From NCBI GenBank assembly GCA_019914945.1, contig CM034104.1, positions 10,404,046 through 10,468,045 of the forward strand: a stretch of 64,000 nt of DNA, written 5' to 3'. Origin of the DNA: Typha latifolia (taxonomy: Eukaryota > Streptophyta > Magnoliopsida > Poales > Typhaceae). Under the pieces are notes generated by a model that was not told the origin of the DNA, ran no database searches, and saw only the letters and a list, made by a program, of their open reading frames with translations. Shown in pieces: positions 23,566-36,024 of this stretch (positions are counted from its first letter, which is position 1; every line of letters begins with the position of its first letter). A program made the translations under genes and the position numbers.

Positions 23566-24738
23566 GATTCTTACCAAAACAATAAGGCAAAAGAGGGCAA
23601 TATTCAATGGAAAGAACTCCAAGTGAAAAACACAAAGCACAAAAGGGAGAAATACATGAGAGATCAAGAACCCATACCTTACTTTCAGATTAAATCAAGG
23701 TATGCAAGGAATCCAAGCAATTTGAAGGCACGAGATAGTGGAGAGGACGAAGGGGAGGAGAAAAAAAAGAAGGAAGAAGAAATGAACTATTTTGAACAGT
23801 TTTAAATAGTTCAACCTAATATCGTTTGAACAAGATCCAAGACGTTCAAAAGAGATCTAAGACGTTCAAACGACATAAGTGAAATTTGAAGAGGAAAAAA
23901 AAGCCCTGTTCGAATAATCATGTTATGTTCGAACGAGATATAATGGCACACAAGGACGTTTGAACGACAACCACCTGTTCAAATGGGATTGTTAGAACTA
24001 AGATAGAATATATTTTTCAGCACAATTTCCAACAACCGAAACAATCCCACAAGCCAAATCTTCTCCCAAAGACATACTCAAAACCAAAACGTGACACATT
24101 TTTATCAAGGATTTGCTACAAAAAAAACTCAGAAAAGCTCCCATTTAAATTGAAGATAATAAGTTTTTACTGATGTAAAACAAACTTGTGACAATAGAGG
24201 CATCAAGATCAATGAACACATGAAGATGATACATTGGAAAGATAGACTAAAGTAATGACAAATGGGAATAGCTATGATAACGTGCACTCATACCCAAAAC
24301 TTCTGACAAAGTATCAAATGATCTCAACACAATAATTATCAAGATATGTCAAAGGAATGTCTAATTCACATTAAGTTCAAACCAGCATTCACCATATACT
24401 AACGCATGGGGAGAATTAATTGTGCAATAATGGTTTTCACTTTCAATTATAGATAATCATTTTCTTAATAATAGAAAAAGAATGCAACATAAAGTTCACC
24501 GTCAAATTGGACAAATGAGTAAGGTGGCTTTCACAGTTGGTGAAATGCTTTATGGTCATCTAGTATATGAATATAGATATCCTTGGGAGTAACAAGTTAT
24601 ATCATTGAATCGAAGATCAACATGAGATTCATAGGAAAGTTTAAGAGGAGAGCACAAATAAAAACAGTCAAGATATATATATATATATAAATAGGTAGTA
24701 AACATTACTCAGTCATCCTACTAATAAGTCAAGAAGGC
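23566..24738. other. Repeat-rich noncoding DNA left of the hAT element
   Basis: Between 23817 and 23990 motifs of the form GTTCGAACG/GTTCAAACG recur about every 20-45 bases, echoing the 20.2-kb array. The rest is AT-rich with a TA microsatellite near 24679-24690. No gene is supported. Confidence 0.45.
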
Positions 24739-26573
24739 ATGACACATAGGGGTGAAAACGGATCGGATTTTATTCGATCCGACCCTCTAACCGACCCGAG
24801 TCGGATCGGATATGGGTCCAAATATTTTACCCGGTCCGGATTCGGATACGGATACGGATAGCAATTTATTAAAATATCCGAATCCGGATCCGGATACGGG
24901 TATATCATATATGTTCGGATACGGATTCGGATATCGGATATCCGAATACCCGTATACTATATAATACTAACAAATATCCTACCCTTAAAAACTAACCCGA
25001 CCCATTAATATAAAACCCACATCCAACCCACTAACTTACCCTAACTCCTCAACAATCAACCCTCATCTCTTCACCACATCAGCCGCCGCACTCTCACCAT
25101 CTCTTCACCACATCAACCCCCATCCCCATCTCTCCCTCACTCTCAACATCGACTCCCGCCGTTCCGCAGCCCCGTCTCGGTCTCTCCGACCGACAACAAC
25201 AGCGTGTCGTCGCCAAGTACCTTCGCCTCCAATCATCACCATCATCGCCGGTACCTTCGCCTCCGATCATCACCATCGTCGCCGGGGTACCTTCGCCTCC
25301 GATTATGTAAGTTTTCTTTGCCTATTGTAGAACGATAATAAGTTTTGGCATGAAAGTCTAGAAAATTGCTTGTGTGTGCATAGCTCTATAAACATGGATC
25401 ATCACCATCGTTCCCGAATTTAATGCTATTCTCTGTGTGCATAGCTCTCTAAATCTTTAGCCCGAATGTGTAGAATTGGAGCCCCTATACTCTTATTTGT
25501 TTTGAGTTTTTGACCTTATAAATTTGGAGCCCTATAAATTTTTGACCTTATTTGTTTTGAGTTAGGATGTCTTCGGAACCAATTCAGAGACCTTTAACAT
25601 GATTAAGAGATTCTTAATATAGTTCAGTAATTAAATATTTTTTAAAATTTAATTAAGTTTATTTTAAAATTTTAAAAATGAGATCAACTAATTAGATAGT
25701 TTTATTCTTTCGTAAGTTTTATAGTATCCTCTAAAGATATACAACATTTGTCTTGGACCATAGAAAGCTTAAATGTGAAGATTAAAATAATAAGAGTGTA
25801 AGAGAGTACTAAAATTGACTCAAATTGTCGTTATATATTTATATATATAAAAGATGGAATAAACACATGACTGAAATTGGTGGACGAATGGACTTTAGGG
25901 AAGTGCGAGAGGGACAACTAAAGACAAGAGAAAGTATTCGAGAGTCTGGATGTCGGCTTATTGGTGGCGTATTTGGATTGAGAGAAATACTGAACTTTTT
26001 CAGAAGCTATCTCCTGAACAACTTGTTGATCTATTCCAATTCAGTTGAAACTTTGACATCCAAATTGTTGAAATTGTTGAAATTGTTGAAACTTTCGCAT
26101 TTTTTAAAGATTCTAAAACTTTTAGCATTTTTAATTAGTAACGGCACATAAATGCTACATTGTCTGTTTTTTCTTCCATGTGGGGAGTGAGAAATTTAGA
26201 TTTTTAAATACTTTGAAAGCATCGTTAATTTTTTATTTTAAATGAAAAATGTTAGGTATATTACATCCAAATGAGTGTTATATCCCAATTATGGGGTCCG
26301 CTACATCGATCCTTTGTCTTCATTCTGCTCTTATCTTGGGTACTCTCATTTTCTAATGGAATGATCAACATATCATTGTGTATTATTAATATTGTCCAAG
26401 CCTTTGTTGTTCCTATCATTGTGTATAGTGAGCAAAAGTAGCAGAATAAATTATTACATTATGATTTTCTGCAATATTTGGAACATGTTTTGTGAAATTT
26501 ATTTCTAAGATAATGTAGTTCACAATTTTTTTAATGACATCTGTAATTTTTTAATGTAGTAGAGAAAATTGCA

Positions 26574-28749
26574 ATGACATCTAAAAGTGCGTCGCTCAAG
26601 ATGACACCAAGAATAGTGTTACTCAAGATGATAGAACAAAGAGAAAAAAATGACATCGATGTCCGGGATAATTTTGATAAAGTCAAGTGATGGAAGTAAT
26701 TAATGGGCAAATAGTGAGCAAGTGTAAAGCAAGATGCAAATTTTGTCATAAGCAATTTAATGGGGAAAGTTCTATGGGAACGACACACTTGAGGAACCAT
26801 TACAAAAATAAGCATGGTAGAGAAAGAGGACAATTGTTACTTAATCTTACAAGAGTCGGAGAAGATGGAATTTTAGAGTCATACAAATATGAAGAGGAAG
26901 TAAGTGCAAAAAAACTTCTAACAGCAATAGTTATGCATGAATACCCTTTCTCTATTGTAGAACATGAGTATTTTCTTGAATTTATAAAATCTCTACAACC
27001 TGCTTTTCCAACAAAGTCACGGATTACTATTAGAAAAGAGATCTTAGAGTTATATGTTGAGCAAAAAAGGAACGTATATGATATGTTTGGTTCGCTTTCA
27101 TGTCGTATGAGTGCTACTATGGATCTCTGGACTTCTAGACAGAATAAGGGTTATTTGTGTGTTACAGTGCATTTCATTGATGATGATTGGAGAATTCAAA
27201 AAAGAATTGTAAATTTCATGCATTTAGAAGGGAGACATACAGGATTAAATCTGTGTCAAGCATTTCTAAAGAATATGATTGAATGGAATATTGATGGAAA
27301 GCTATTTTCCTTAACTCTGGATAATGATCGTGCTAATGATGTTTGTGTTAGAGATGTGGTTAGTCGGCTCAGTGATCAACAATCTCTTGTTTGTAGTGGC
27401 ATATTTTTTTCATGTCGATGTGCCACGCATATTATCAATTTAGTTGTGCAAGATGGTTTGAAAAAAATAAAGGATGCAAAGTGGAAAATATTCGTCATAT
27501 CATCTTAATTCTCGAAATTCACCCTTGCAAAGTGGGAGGATTTTCAAAAGAGAGCAAAGGAATGTAATTTAGCTACAAATAAAGCTCTTTCTATTGATGT
27601 ACCTACAAGATGGAATTCTACTTTTTGATGCTTAGAGATGCTATATATTATATGAATGCATTCAAGAGGCTTCAAAGTGTGCTTATCCAATTAAATTTGC
27701 TTTGCATGTCCAACAAATGAGCAATGGGATAATGCTAGAATGTTATGCAAATGTTTGAAAACCTTCCATACAATAACTGAATTGCTTTCGAAACTTCATA
27801 TCCAACTCGCTAACTTATTTTTCAAAGAATTTTGTGATATTCAATTGCAAATTAGAGAATGGTGCAGAAGTTTGGATGAATTCGTTCTTTCTATGGCAAC
27901 ATCAATGAAAGAGAAATTTGACAAATATTGGCAGCAATGCAATCTTATATTAGCTGTGGCTTCATTTCTAGATCCTCGATATAAAATGAGTATTATGGAA
28001 TTTTACTTTCCTCAAATTTATTCTCTTGGTGGTGTTAAGGAACTTGAGGAAGTTCGTGAAATCATAAAGAAGTTGCATGATGAATATGCATCTAAATTTT
28101 CACGTCCTTTTGATCATGATGTGAATGTAAGCACAAGTGAAGTTATCCAAAGTAGTGGAACTGTTTTTGATGAGTTTGACGAGGATAGAAATAGAAGATT
28201 TGAACAATTTTTAATTGAAAAATCTCAACATCAATCTCCTAAGACAGATTTGGATTTATATATTGAGGAGGGCTCACTTCTATGGCAGCGTAATAATACT
28301 AAATTTGATATACTATCTTGGTGGAAAACAGAAGGTGCAAAGTATCCTATATTATCACGAATTGCTCGTGATGTGTTGGCAATTCCAGTTGCCACAGTTG
28401 CTTCTGAATCTGCATTTAGCACAGGTGGTCGAGTAGTAGATGCTTATCGCAGCAGGTTGGATCCTGAAGCCGTGGAAGCTCTAGTATGCACTCAGGATTG
28501 GATAAGATCTACAAGAAAAGGTACTGATTGTTTTATTTTCTTAATTTTTATAAATTAGTATTGAATACTAATTTCAATATATTTTTTTTTTTATTAGGAG
28601 AAGTAGCATCAATTGTTAAGGATGTTGAAGAATCAAAGTATCCGAAGTATCCGGGCACGTTTCGCTTTCGACATACAATCAATGGCATGTTCACTAGATT
28701 AAATGTAATGCAATCTTTTATGCTTAAATTAAATTTGAATTGCATATGA
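26574..28749 (+). pseudogene. hAT transposase (BED finger, hAT C-terminal dimerisation), disrupted
   Basis: An ATG at 26574 opens a short N-terminal frame that shifts near 26680. The next frame (26687-27508) carries a BED zinc finger (CKFC...HLRNHYKNKH), SATMDLWTS and SLTLDNDRANDV, conserved core segments of hAT transposases. A stop at 27506 and further stops to about 27740 break the middle. The C-terminal frame (27740 on) has FLDPRYKMSIMEFYF and the dimerisation domain with ILSWWK, YPILSRIARDVLAIPV and SESAFSTGGRV. An intron probably spans 28521-28597 (AAAAG|gtactg ... ttattag|GA), followed by an Asp/Glu-rich end. It is a cut-and-paste transposase of the Ac/ricesleeper kind, inactive as it stands. 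Confidence 0.93.
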
Positions 28750-29084
28750 AATTGTATGAACAATTAATGGTATTACTTGATATGTTTCAATTCATAGATT
28801 TTTAGTTCAACAATTAAACTAATGTCATTCATTTATTTTTGCAGATCCTCTTTAAAGTGTATCACTACTCGGTTGGCTTGATTGAAGATTAGAAAAATGT
28901 GAAATGTCACAAAATTATAGTGGAATTGGTGGTCACTTTGGAATATTGGCCTTTTTATTGTACTTGCATTATTTTTTAAGTTTTGGTGTAGTATGGTTAT
29001 TATTACTATGTGAACAAGTTGGTCATCTTTTTGTTATCCTCTTTTCATTATATCTAAGCATATATGTTATGAAATATTGTGAAA

Positions 29085-29540
29085 TTATAGTAGAATTGAT
29101 GGTCTCATGTTATAGTGAATTGTAGTCGAATTGATGGTCTCATGTTCTAGTGAATTGTAGTGTTATTATTTTTTTTATAGTGAATTATAGTAGAATTGGT
29201 GGTCTCATGTTCTAAGCATGAACAGAGTAATCTTATGTTTTTGCACTAGATGTTAGTTTGTTATGTTTTTAGAATTGATGCTTTTATGTTGTAGTGAATT
29301 ATAGTGTTATCATCTTTTTCTAATAAATTGTAGTGTTATATCTAAGCATGAACAGGGTAATCTTATATTTTTGCACTAGATGCTAATTTGTCATGTTTTT
29401 AAAATTTGTGGTCTTATGTTATAGTGAATTATAGTGTTATCATCTTTTGTAGTGAATTGTAGTGTTATCCCTCTTTTTATAGTGAATTATAGTGTTATCT
29501 TCTTTTGTAGTGAATTTTAGTGTTATCCCCTTTTTGTTAT
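29085..29540. repeat. Irregular short repeats within the hAT element
   Basis: Phrases such as TAGTGAATTGTAGTGTTAT and GGTCTCATGTT recur many times at irregular spacing, as does TATCTAAGCATGAACA. It is probably expanded 3' noncoding DNA of the transposon. Confidence 0.75.
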
Positions 29541-29696
29541 ATCTAAGCATAAACATAGTGAGATTCATTTTGTATTCATATCCAATTATAATTCAAATTT
29601 GTTTATCTAGTTTGTGTTCGTATTTGATTAAGATTCGATTCGTAGCCAATTAAGATTCTATTCGTATCCGATTAAGATTCGATTCGTATCCAATTC

Positions 29697-29866
29697 GTAT
29701 CCGTTTAATATCCGACCCATATCCGAAAAATATCCGTATCCGTTTAATATCTGATCCATATCCGAAAAATATCCGTATCCGTTTAGTATCCGATCCATAT
29801 CCGAAAAATATCCGTATCCGTTTAATATCCGATCCATATCCGAAAAATATCCGTATCCGTTTAGTT
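29697..29866. repeat. 39-bp subterminal tandem repeat of the hAT element
   Basis: CCGTTTAATATCCGACCCAT and following bases form a 39-base unit starting at 29701, 29740, 29779 and 29818, each with CATATCCGAAAAATATCCG. It lies about 130-300 bases from the right TIR and is likely a transposase-binding array. Confidence 0.93.
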
Positions 29867-30177
29867 AGGATATGGTTTTGCATTTTGCTATCCGTCCAAT
29901 ATCCGTATCCGTATCCGTATCCGGAGTCAAAATATGGATCCGGATGTGGTTTGAGCACTATCCGATCCGTATCCGAACCGTTTTCACCCCTAATGACACA
30001 TCACTGCACCACCATATATCTATATTTATGTTTACAAGAGCTAAAAAAAAATATCAATGTTCGATAGATAAATTTAGTTCTCAACATGGTACAAATAATA
30101 GTTTTTTTTTGTTATAATTAATTTAAACAAGACTAGCTAAAAAAAGTAAAACAAAAAAGTAAAACAAAAAAAAGAAA

Positions 30178-30345
30178 TCGGTTGGAAACAACACACACTC
30201 CTAAGAATGTTATAAGATTTTTAAATCGTTAGGCATCCAAAGATTTCATAAACAACTCACTCAATTTATATGCATTTCAAAGTGATAATCTTGTCCTTAA
30301 CTAAATCCCGAATGAAGTGATGGCGAATATCTAATAATTTATAGA
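30178..30345 (-). pseudogene. Ty1/copia RNase H C-terminal remnant
   Basis: The minus strand reads LLDIRHHFIRDLVKDKI, closely matching the conserved copia RNase H end (D-I-R-H-H-F-I-R-D), followed by broken frames resembling the K-P-L-D-x-x-R-F ending. Only this short piece remains, next to the right end of the hAT element. Confidence 0.75.
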
Positions 30346-31560
30346 TGTTATTTTCTAAAATATTTTTGTACGACAACAAAATATTTTAATATACAATATA
30401 TATAGTTTTATAGTTAGTATCTTCAAATTTCATATATTCTAGATTTTATAGATATTAACTCTGAATTCTATAATTACTAATTATAGATTTTGTACTAAAA
30501 TAGTTGGGTGCTCACCTCGGCATGAGTTTAATATACAAACACAATTAGCAGATCAAATGTGCACTAGAGCAGGAAGTTTGTAATACTAAAAACTTCTTAA
30601 GAAAATAAAAAAAATAATGTAGCCTTAGGGCTCATAAATCCAAAAGACTCAGAAAAAAAAAAGTTAGCTTACCTTATAGTAATGTTGTGGGCTTATAAAC
30701 TAGCAATGAACTTCTCAGAACCTTAAAAAAAATAGTAACCTTACCTTATTTGTAAAACAATAAGGTAACTAGCAATGGTTCCATATTTGTAAAACAATAA
30801 TAAACTTACCAGCCTACAACTATACTAAGAAAAAAGAAATAATAAACAATACTTATGAGCCCGCTTGCGAGCTTATAAGAAGGCAAGCCCCACACAAAAA
30901 TATTTTCTACCAAAAAAGATACAAAATTTTTAATATATATTAAACTTTAAACTAAATATTAATATTCTAATACTATATCATCAAAAGTTAAATGATATTT
31001 TGATACATTAAATTTACATATTATTTATTTCCTTTCAAAATCAATATTTTTTTCACCTCTTTCAAATCATATTAGATATAATAATTACACTCTTACCTTA
31101 ATTTAAAAAAAATACTATATTTTTTACAGTCTAATTCAAGCTATCTAAAATATGGCTAGAAATAGAGCAAACTAGTGATGTTCAAGACTTAAAATACTCT
31201 AAACAAAACGGGTCTTGCATTCTTGGGGCATAAAACTATGAGAAAATACTCCACAAAATAGTCCAATTTTGTCTAGCGGGATGATTTCTCGCTTGAAATT
31301 AGTCTCTCTAAGTCAATTTTTTTTAAAAAAAAATAGAAATTTTTTATACATTAACTACCACAGTTATAAAAAGCTTCGTTTAAAGTCGTAGACAAAAATA
31401 GACATAAAATTAGTCTCAAAGTCAAAATTGATAACATGCAAAATTTAATAGAGTAAAAATAAAATATGTATATATAGTATGGATTATAGAACCATTATAT
31501 CATTCAATTCTCAAGCTTGATTCAAGTTTGATCTAATCATCTGACGGCTGAGATCGTATT
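30346..31560. other. AT-rich intergenic DNA upstream of NOP56
   Basis: No gene is recognised. The last part leads into the NOP56 promoter and 5' UTR. Confidence 0.5.
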
Positions 31561-31587
31561 TGGACGCATTAAAACTCCTCACTCCTA

Positions 31588-31660
31588 AAACCCTAGCTCT
31601 CCTCTCTCCTTCCCTCTTCCACAAAATCCTACTCGCCTTCCTTTTTCTTATAAACCCTAA
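31588..31660 (+). promoter_or_regulatory. Telo-box motifs in the NOP56 5' region
   Basis: AAACCCTAG at 31588-31596 and AAACCCTAA (canonical telo-box) at 31652-31660 lie 45-120 bases before the ATG, and AGGGTTTAGGG follows at about 31677-31687. Telo-boxes are typical of plant ribosome-biogenesis and translation genes and are thought to link their expression to growth. Confidence 0.7.
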
Positions 31661-31704
31661 GGCCGGCCGGAAACTAGGGTTTAGGGTTGTGGCGATCTCT
31701 CTAC

Positions 31705-34700
31705 ATGGCGGCCCTCTACCTCGTCTTCGAGTCGGCCTCCGGCTACGCCCTGTTCCACGCCTACGGCCTTGACGAGATCGGCCAGAACACCGAGGCCGTT
31801 CGTAACTGCGTCCTCGACCTTACCCGCTTTGGGAAGGTCGTGAAGCTTGTCGCTTTCACCCCGTTCGCTTCCGCCCTTGATGCCCTTAACCAGTGCAATG
31901 CTATCTCGGAAGGCAAAAACTCGGAAACTCTAATCTTTTTTTTTCTCATCGAAGGTCATGGCCTTATTGGTTTCTGAGGTGATTTTTAGGGATAATGACC
32001 GACGAGTTGAGGAACTTCCTGGAGATTAACCTCCCCAAGGTGAAGGATGCGAAGAAAGCTAAGTTTAGCGTCGGCGTTGCTGAGCCGAAGGTTGGGTCGC
32101 AGATCTCCGAGGTGACTAAGATTCCATGCCAGTGTAATGAGTTCGTCCTGGAGCTACTTCGTGGTGTAAGATTGCATTTTGATAGGTTTATCAAGGACTT
32201 GAAGGTGCGTTTTCTTAATTTTTAATCTCTGATGCGAGTTTATGGGTTTTTTGTTTTGTTTTAATTCTTTTGTTTCTTATTGTTTGTTGCAGCCAACAGA
32301 TTTGGAGAAGGCACAGCTTGGTTTGGGTCATAGTTACAGTCGAGCGAAGGTTAAGTTTAATGTTAATCGGGTTGATAACATGGTTATCCAGGCCATTTTT
32401 TTGCTTGATACCCTGGACAAAGATATCAACACCTTCTCGATGAGGGTCAGGTAATAGATTGGGGGACTAGGACTCTCCAGGAGTCTGCTCGCATTGTTAT
32501 GATTACTACATTTTATAGTAGTGGAGAGTGTTTGATGTGCCTTGACTTGCATGAAATCTAAAAGCAGTTTGAAAGTATGTTCATTAAAATTCTATTGACC
32601 ATTTCTATGCTAGAAGAGTTATTTATTTAGTTTCTTTAATGTTATCGATAGTCCACAGTCCACTTATAACATTTATACAATTTAACTTACTATTATAGCT
32701 CCCTAACACTGAAACTACTTTAGTTTTGTATGGCAAATGTTTGTTAAGCTTATCGGGCTCCTTACATAGTTCCATTTGTCTGGAATGGAATCCGAACACT
32801 ACTATTTTTCTTTAAAGACTGTTATTGTTTTTCTTTAATCTCATTTCCTCTTTAAGAGTCTCATTTTCATCTGACTTGCACTAAAAGAAAAAAATGTCTC
32901 TTAGTTTAATTTTATTTTAGTGTCTAATCTGAATCGCAACTTAACAGAGGATCTTAATAAAATGTTGGTTTGTGAATCCAAGGTACAAAAAAGAAAAATA
33001 GCGTGTTCTTGTTGATACTTGAATTGATACTAAACCATATTTCATATAATTGTATTTTTTGCAAATGAAGTGTTGGGAATTTCTTTTTGTTGTTGAGCAT
33101 GATTAACTTGCAAAGTTACAAATGCTGTTGTTTCAAATGTGTTTGGTCAAGCTTATTGTTAGGGTACAAGATTTGTCATTATTTCTTTTGCATACTTATA
33201 TTCTATTACCCTCTGCTGTGAGCTTCTAGTTAAGATTGTAATAAGTGATTAAAATCTTTTTCATTTTATTTGACTCCATTGTGCAGAGAGTGGTATTCCT
33301 GGCACTTTCCAGAGCTAGTGAAGATTATCAATGACAACTATCTATATGCCAAAGTTGCAAAGTTTGTTGAGAACAAATCTGAATTAACTGAGGATCATAT
33401 TCCAGCCTTGGAAGACATAGTTGGAGATGAGGACAAGGCAAAAGAAATTGTTGAAGCAGCGAAAGCATCCATGGGTAAGTATGAATCCAAAATTCCTTTG
33501 TAATTGGAAAGTTTATGCTACCTTATTTATTTGCTTTCCCTCACTTTTCAGGTCAGGATCTTTCTCCAATTGATTTAATTAATGTTCAGCAATTTGCTCA
33601 GAGGGTTATGAATCTCTCCGAGTACAGGAAGAAGCTCTATGACTATCTGGTTACAAAAATGAATGATATTGCACCAAATTTGGCTTCTTTAATTGGTGAA
33701 GTTGTTGGTGCACGTTTGATTTCTCATGCTGGCAGTCTTTCAAATCTAGCCAAGTGCCCTGCTTCCACTCTTCAGATACTTGGTGCTGAGAAGGCACTTT
33801 TCAGGTTTGCTCACCACCTAACTCCAACTTTTGTTCTCCTAAAAAAATTGACTAAATGTCTGGGTCTATGCAAGTTGTTCTACATGTGATGTGCCTGAAA
33901 CTATATATTATCAATGCCTATTGTGATTTCTTAATGAAATAGTGGAAGGCTTAAAGAATATAGCATTTTGCAATTGTGCAGATATCTGTTTGATATTTCT
34001 TTTTACTCATTCATCAAGATTTGTTATCCTGAAGTTTTATCAGAAAAGCCAGCTCTTTTAAAGTGAACTTGCCAATTATTTGGTGACAATTGTGTTACTT
34101 TTATCTTTTGGTTATAGAGCATTGAAAACCAGAGGAAACACTCCAAAGTATGGTCTCATATTCCACTCATCTTTCATAGGCCGAGCATCTGCTCGGAACA
34201 AAGGTCGATTAGCTCGCTACCTTGCGAATAAGTGCTCCATTGCATCACGTATTGACTGTTTCTCAGGTTAGTGGTCTAACTTTAGTCCTATTACATATTC
34301 TACTGGCTTTTCCAAGTTCTGACAATTTAAATACATTTTAGAGACGAATACCACTGTTTTTGGAGAAAAACTTCGTGAACAAGTGGAGGAGAGACTAGAC
34401 TTTTATGATAAAGGCGTTGCTCCTCGCAAGAATCTTGATGTGATGAAAGCTGCCATAGAGAGTGTGGTGAACAATGGCTCTCTGGAGGCTGATGGTAAGG
34501 GCATCTATTGACTGCATTTTCATTACCTAGATTTTAACTCTTCTTCTCAAAGAGGAAATTGGCTTGCTAATTAAGTGACAATTTTTGCAGAAACTGCCTA
34601 ATGTTTTGGTATTTGTTGTTGAGATCACTAGAACAGAGAACTAGCTAAAGAATATTTTCTGGACTCTGCAACTCATTTGTTCAAGAAATGTCCTGACTCC

Positions 34701-36024
34701 TGGTTCCTGTAGTTATATCGTTTTCGCTACTTTAATTTCTGCTATTTTAAAGCAGTTTCTTACAGTCGTGAATTAAAATTCTTAATTATAACTGCTAACA
34801 AAACTCTAAAACTGAATCTGTTTTTCAAACCCTGCACCTTTATTAGTTTCAATACACTCCCGATTGTTGTATTTCATTGCATCCTCTTTTAAGCTTTTGA
34901 AGCTTCTGTTGATCATGGAGACTCAATTCCTTCTCTCTTGTCAAACAATTGGTCTGCTCTCTCAGTCATTTGTGCTACTGTATGGGCTCAATTCTGTTCT
35001 CGTCATATAGGTCTATCAGAATCAGAATACAAAAGTTTTAGGGTTACTTATGAATGCTTTCTGGAGGGAATCTGACCAGCAATACCTGATTCTCCAAATC
35101 ACCAGTCTAGCAGAATCTGAATACAAAAGTTTTAGGGTTCCTTAAGAATGCTTTCCAGAGGGAATCTGACCAGCAATACCCGATTCTCCAATTCGCATCC
35201 ATGGAAAGTAGGTCGAAGTGTAAAAAGTTGCCTTTGTTTATCATTATTGGTATTGTATCTATGGCAATCCAGAGTAGGCATAAGTAACATTCTTAACTAG
35301 AACCACCCTTTTCACAACCTGAAAAATGAAGGCAAGGTTCAGCCTGGATTGTAATCAACACATTGCTGCCAGAATGATGATTTAGGAAGATTCCTGGATA
35401 TTGAGAAATGAAATGAAGGCATTAATGTGGAAGGGTTCAAGCTTTATGTTCAAGTAAAGCCCTCCACTTGAATTTTAAGGGGGTTGTAGGCAAGATTTAA
35501 GGTTAAAGATGTAAACCTAGTATGTATATTGCATTGAGTCCCACATTTGTGATAAAATACTTCTTTTGTGATCTTTATTATAAATCCATAGATACATGTA
35601 ATAAAATACTTCTTTTGTGATCTTTACTCTAGATAGAGAAAATGGTTAATGATTTGGATCACGATTCTAATAATCAGGATCAATGTACTTGTTCAGTTCT
35701 CATTTTCCATGTTTGCACGCAGAGGGAGGAAAGAAAGAAGTTTCAGAAAAGAAAATTAAAAAGAAGAAATCAAAGGCCGAGGCAGTGGATGATGATGTGC
35801 AGATGGAAGATGGAATTGTTGAGCCAGAAACTGAGAAGAAGAAGAAAAAGAAGAACAAGGTCGAACAACAGGAGCAAACAGTGAATGGTGTCAATGGTCA
35901 TGAGACAGAACAAAATGGAACCTCCTCTAAGAAGAAGAAAAAGAATCGTGAACAGGTAGAAGATAGTGATGCTCAAGTGGGGAAGAAGAAGAAGAAAAGG
36001 ACAAAAACTGAAGATGATGAGTAG
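31705..36024 (+). CDS. NOP56: Nucleolar protein 56 (box C/D snoRNP core protein), eight exons
   Basis: Exons: 31705-31912, 31990-32204, 32293-32450, 33287-33474, 33552-33804, 34118-34266, 34342-34494, 35723-36024, giving 541 residues; NOP56 proteins are usually near 500-530. The start [17 protein letters not shown] is the family N-terminus. The NOP5NT domain covers about residues 4-69, the NOSIC region about 165-217, and the Nop domain ([55 protein letters not shown]) about 255-400. The last exon encodes a Lys/Glu-rich tail (KKKKK blocks) typical of NOP56/NOP58. NOP56 joins NOP58, fibrillarin and the 15.5K protein in snoRNPs guiding rRNA 2'-O-methylation. Intron 1 begins with GC (AAG|GCAAAA) instead of GT. 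Intron 7 is 1.2 kb and holds a duplication. Confidence 0.97.
35008..35195. repeat. 94-bp tandem duplication in NOP56 intron 7
   Basis: The block with CAGAATACAAAAGTTTTAGG at about 35023 recurs about 94 bases later, including GGAATCTGACCAGCAATACC in both copies, with a few differences. Confidence 0.85.

Larger units (their letters stand above)
24747..29992 (+). mobile_element. Complete hAT-superfamily DNA transposon
   Basis: The element is 5246 bp. It begins TAGGGGTGAAAACGG and ends CCGTTTTCACCCCTA, a perfect 15-bp terminal inverted repeat, and is flanked by identical ATGACACA at 24739-24746 and 29993-30000 (8-bp hAT target duplication). Subterminal regions are packed with GGATACGGAT/ATCCGTATCC motifs, the probable transposase-binding repeats. 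The interior carries a hAT transposase gene on the plus strand, now disrupted, so the copy is structurally complete but probably not autonomous. Confidence 0.96.

Noticed and set aside
29650..30117. ORFs in the right subterminal region of the hAT element
   Set aside because: They derive from the 39-bp ATCCGTATCC repeats.
35700..35976. Minus-strand ORFs antisense to NOP56 exon 8
   Set aside because: They are shadows of the Lys/Glu-rich coding exon (Phe/Leu/Ser runs).
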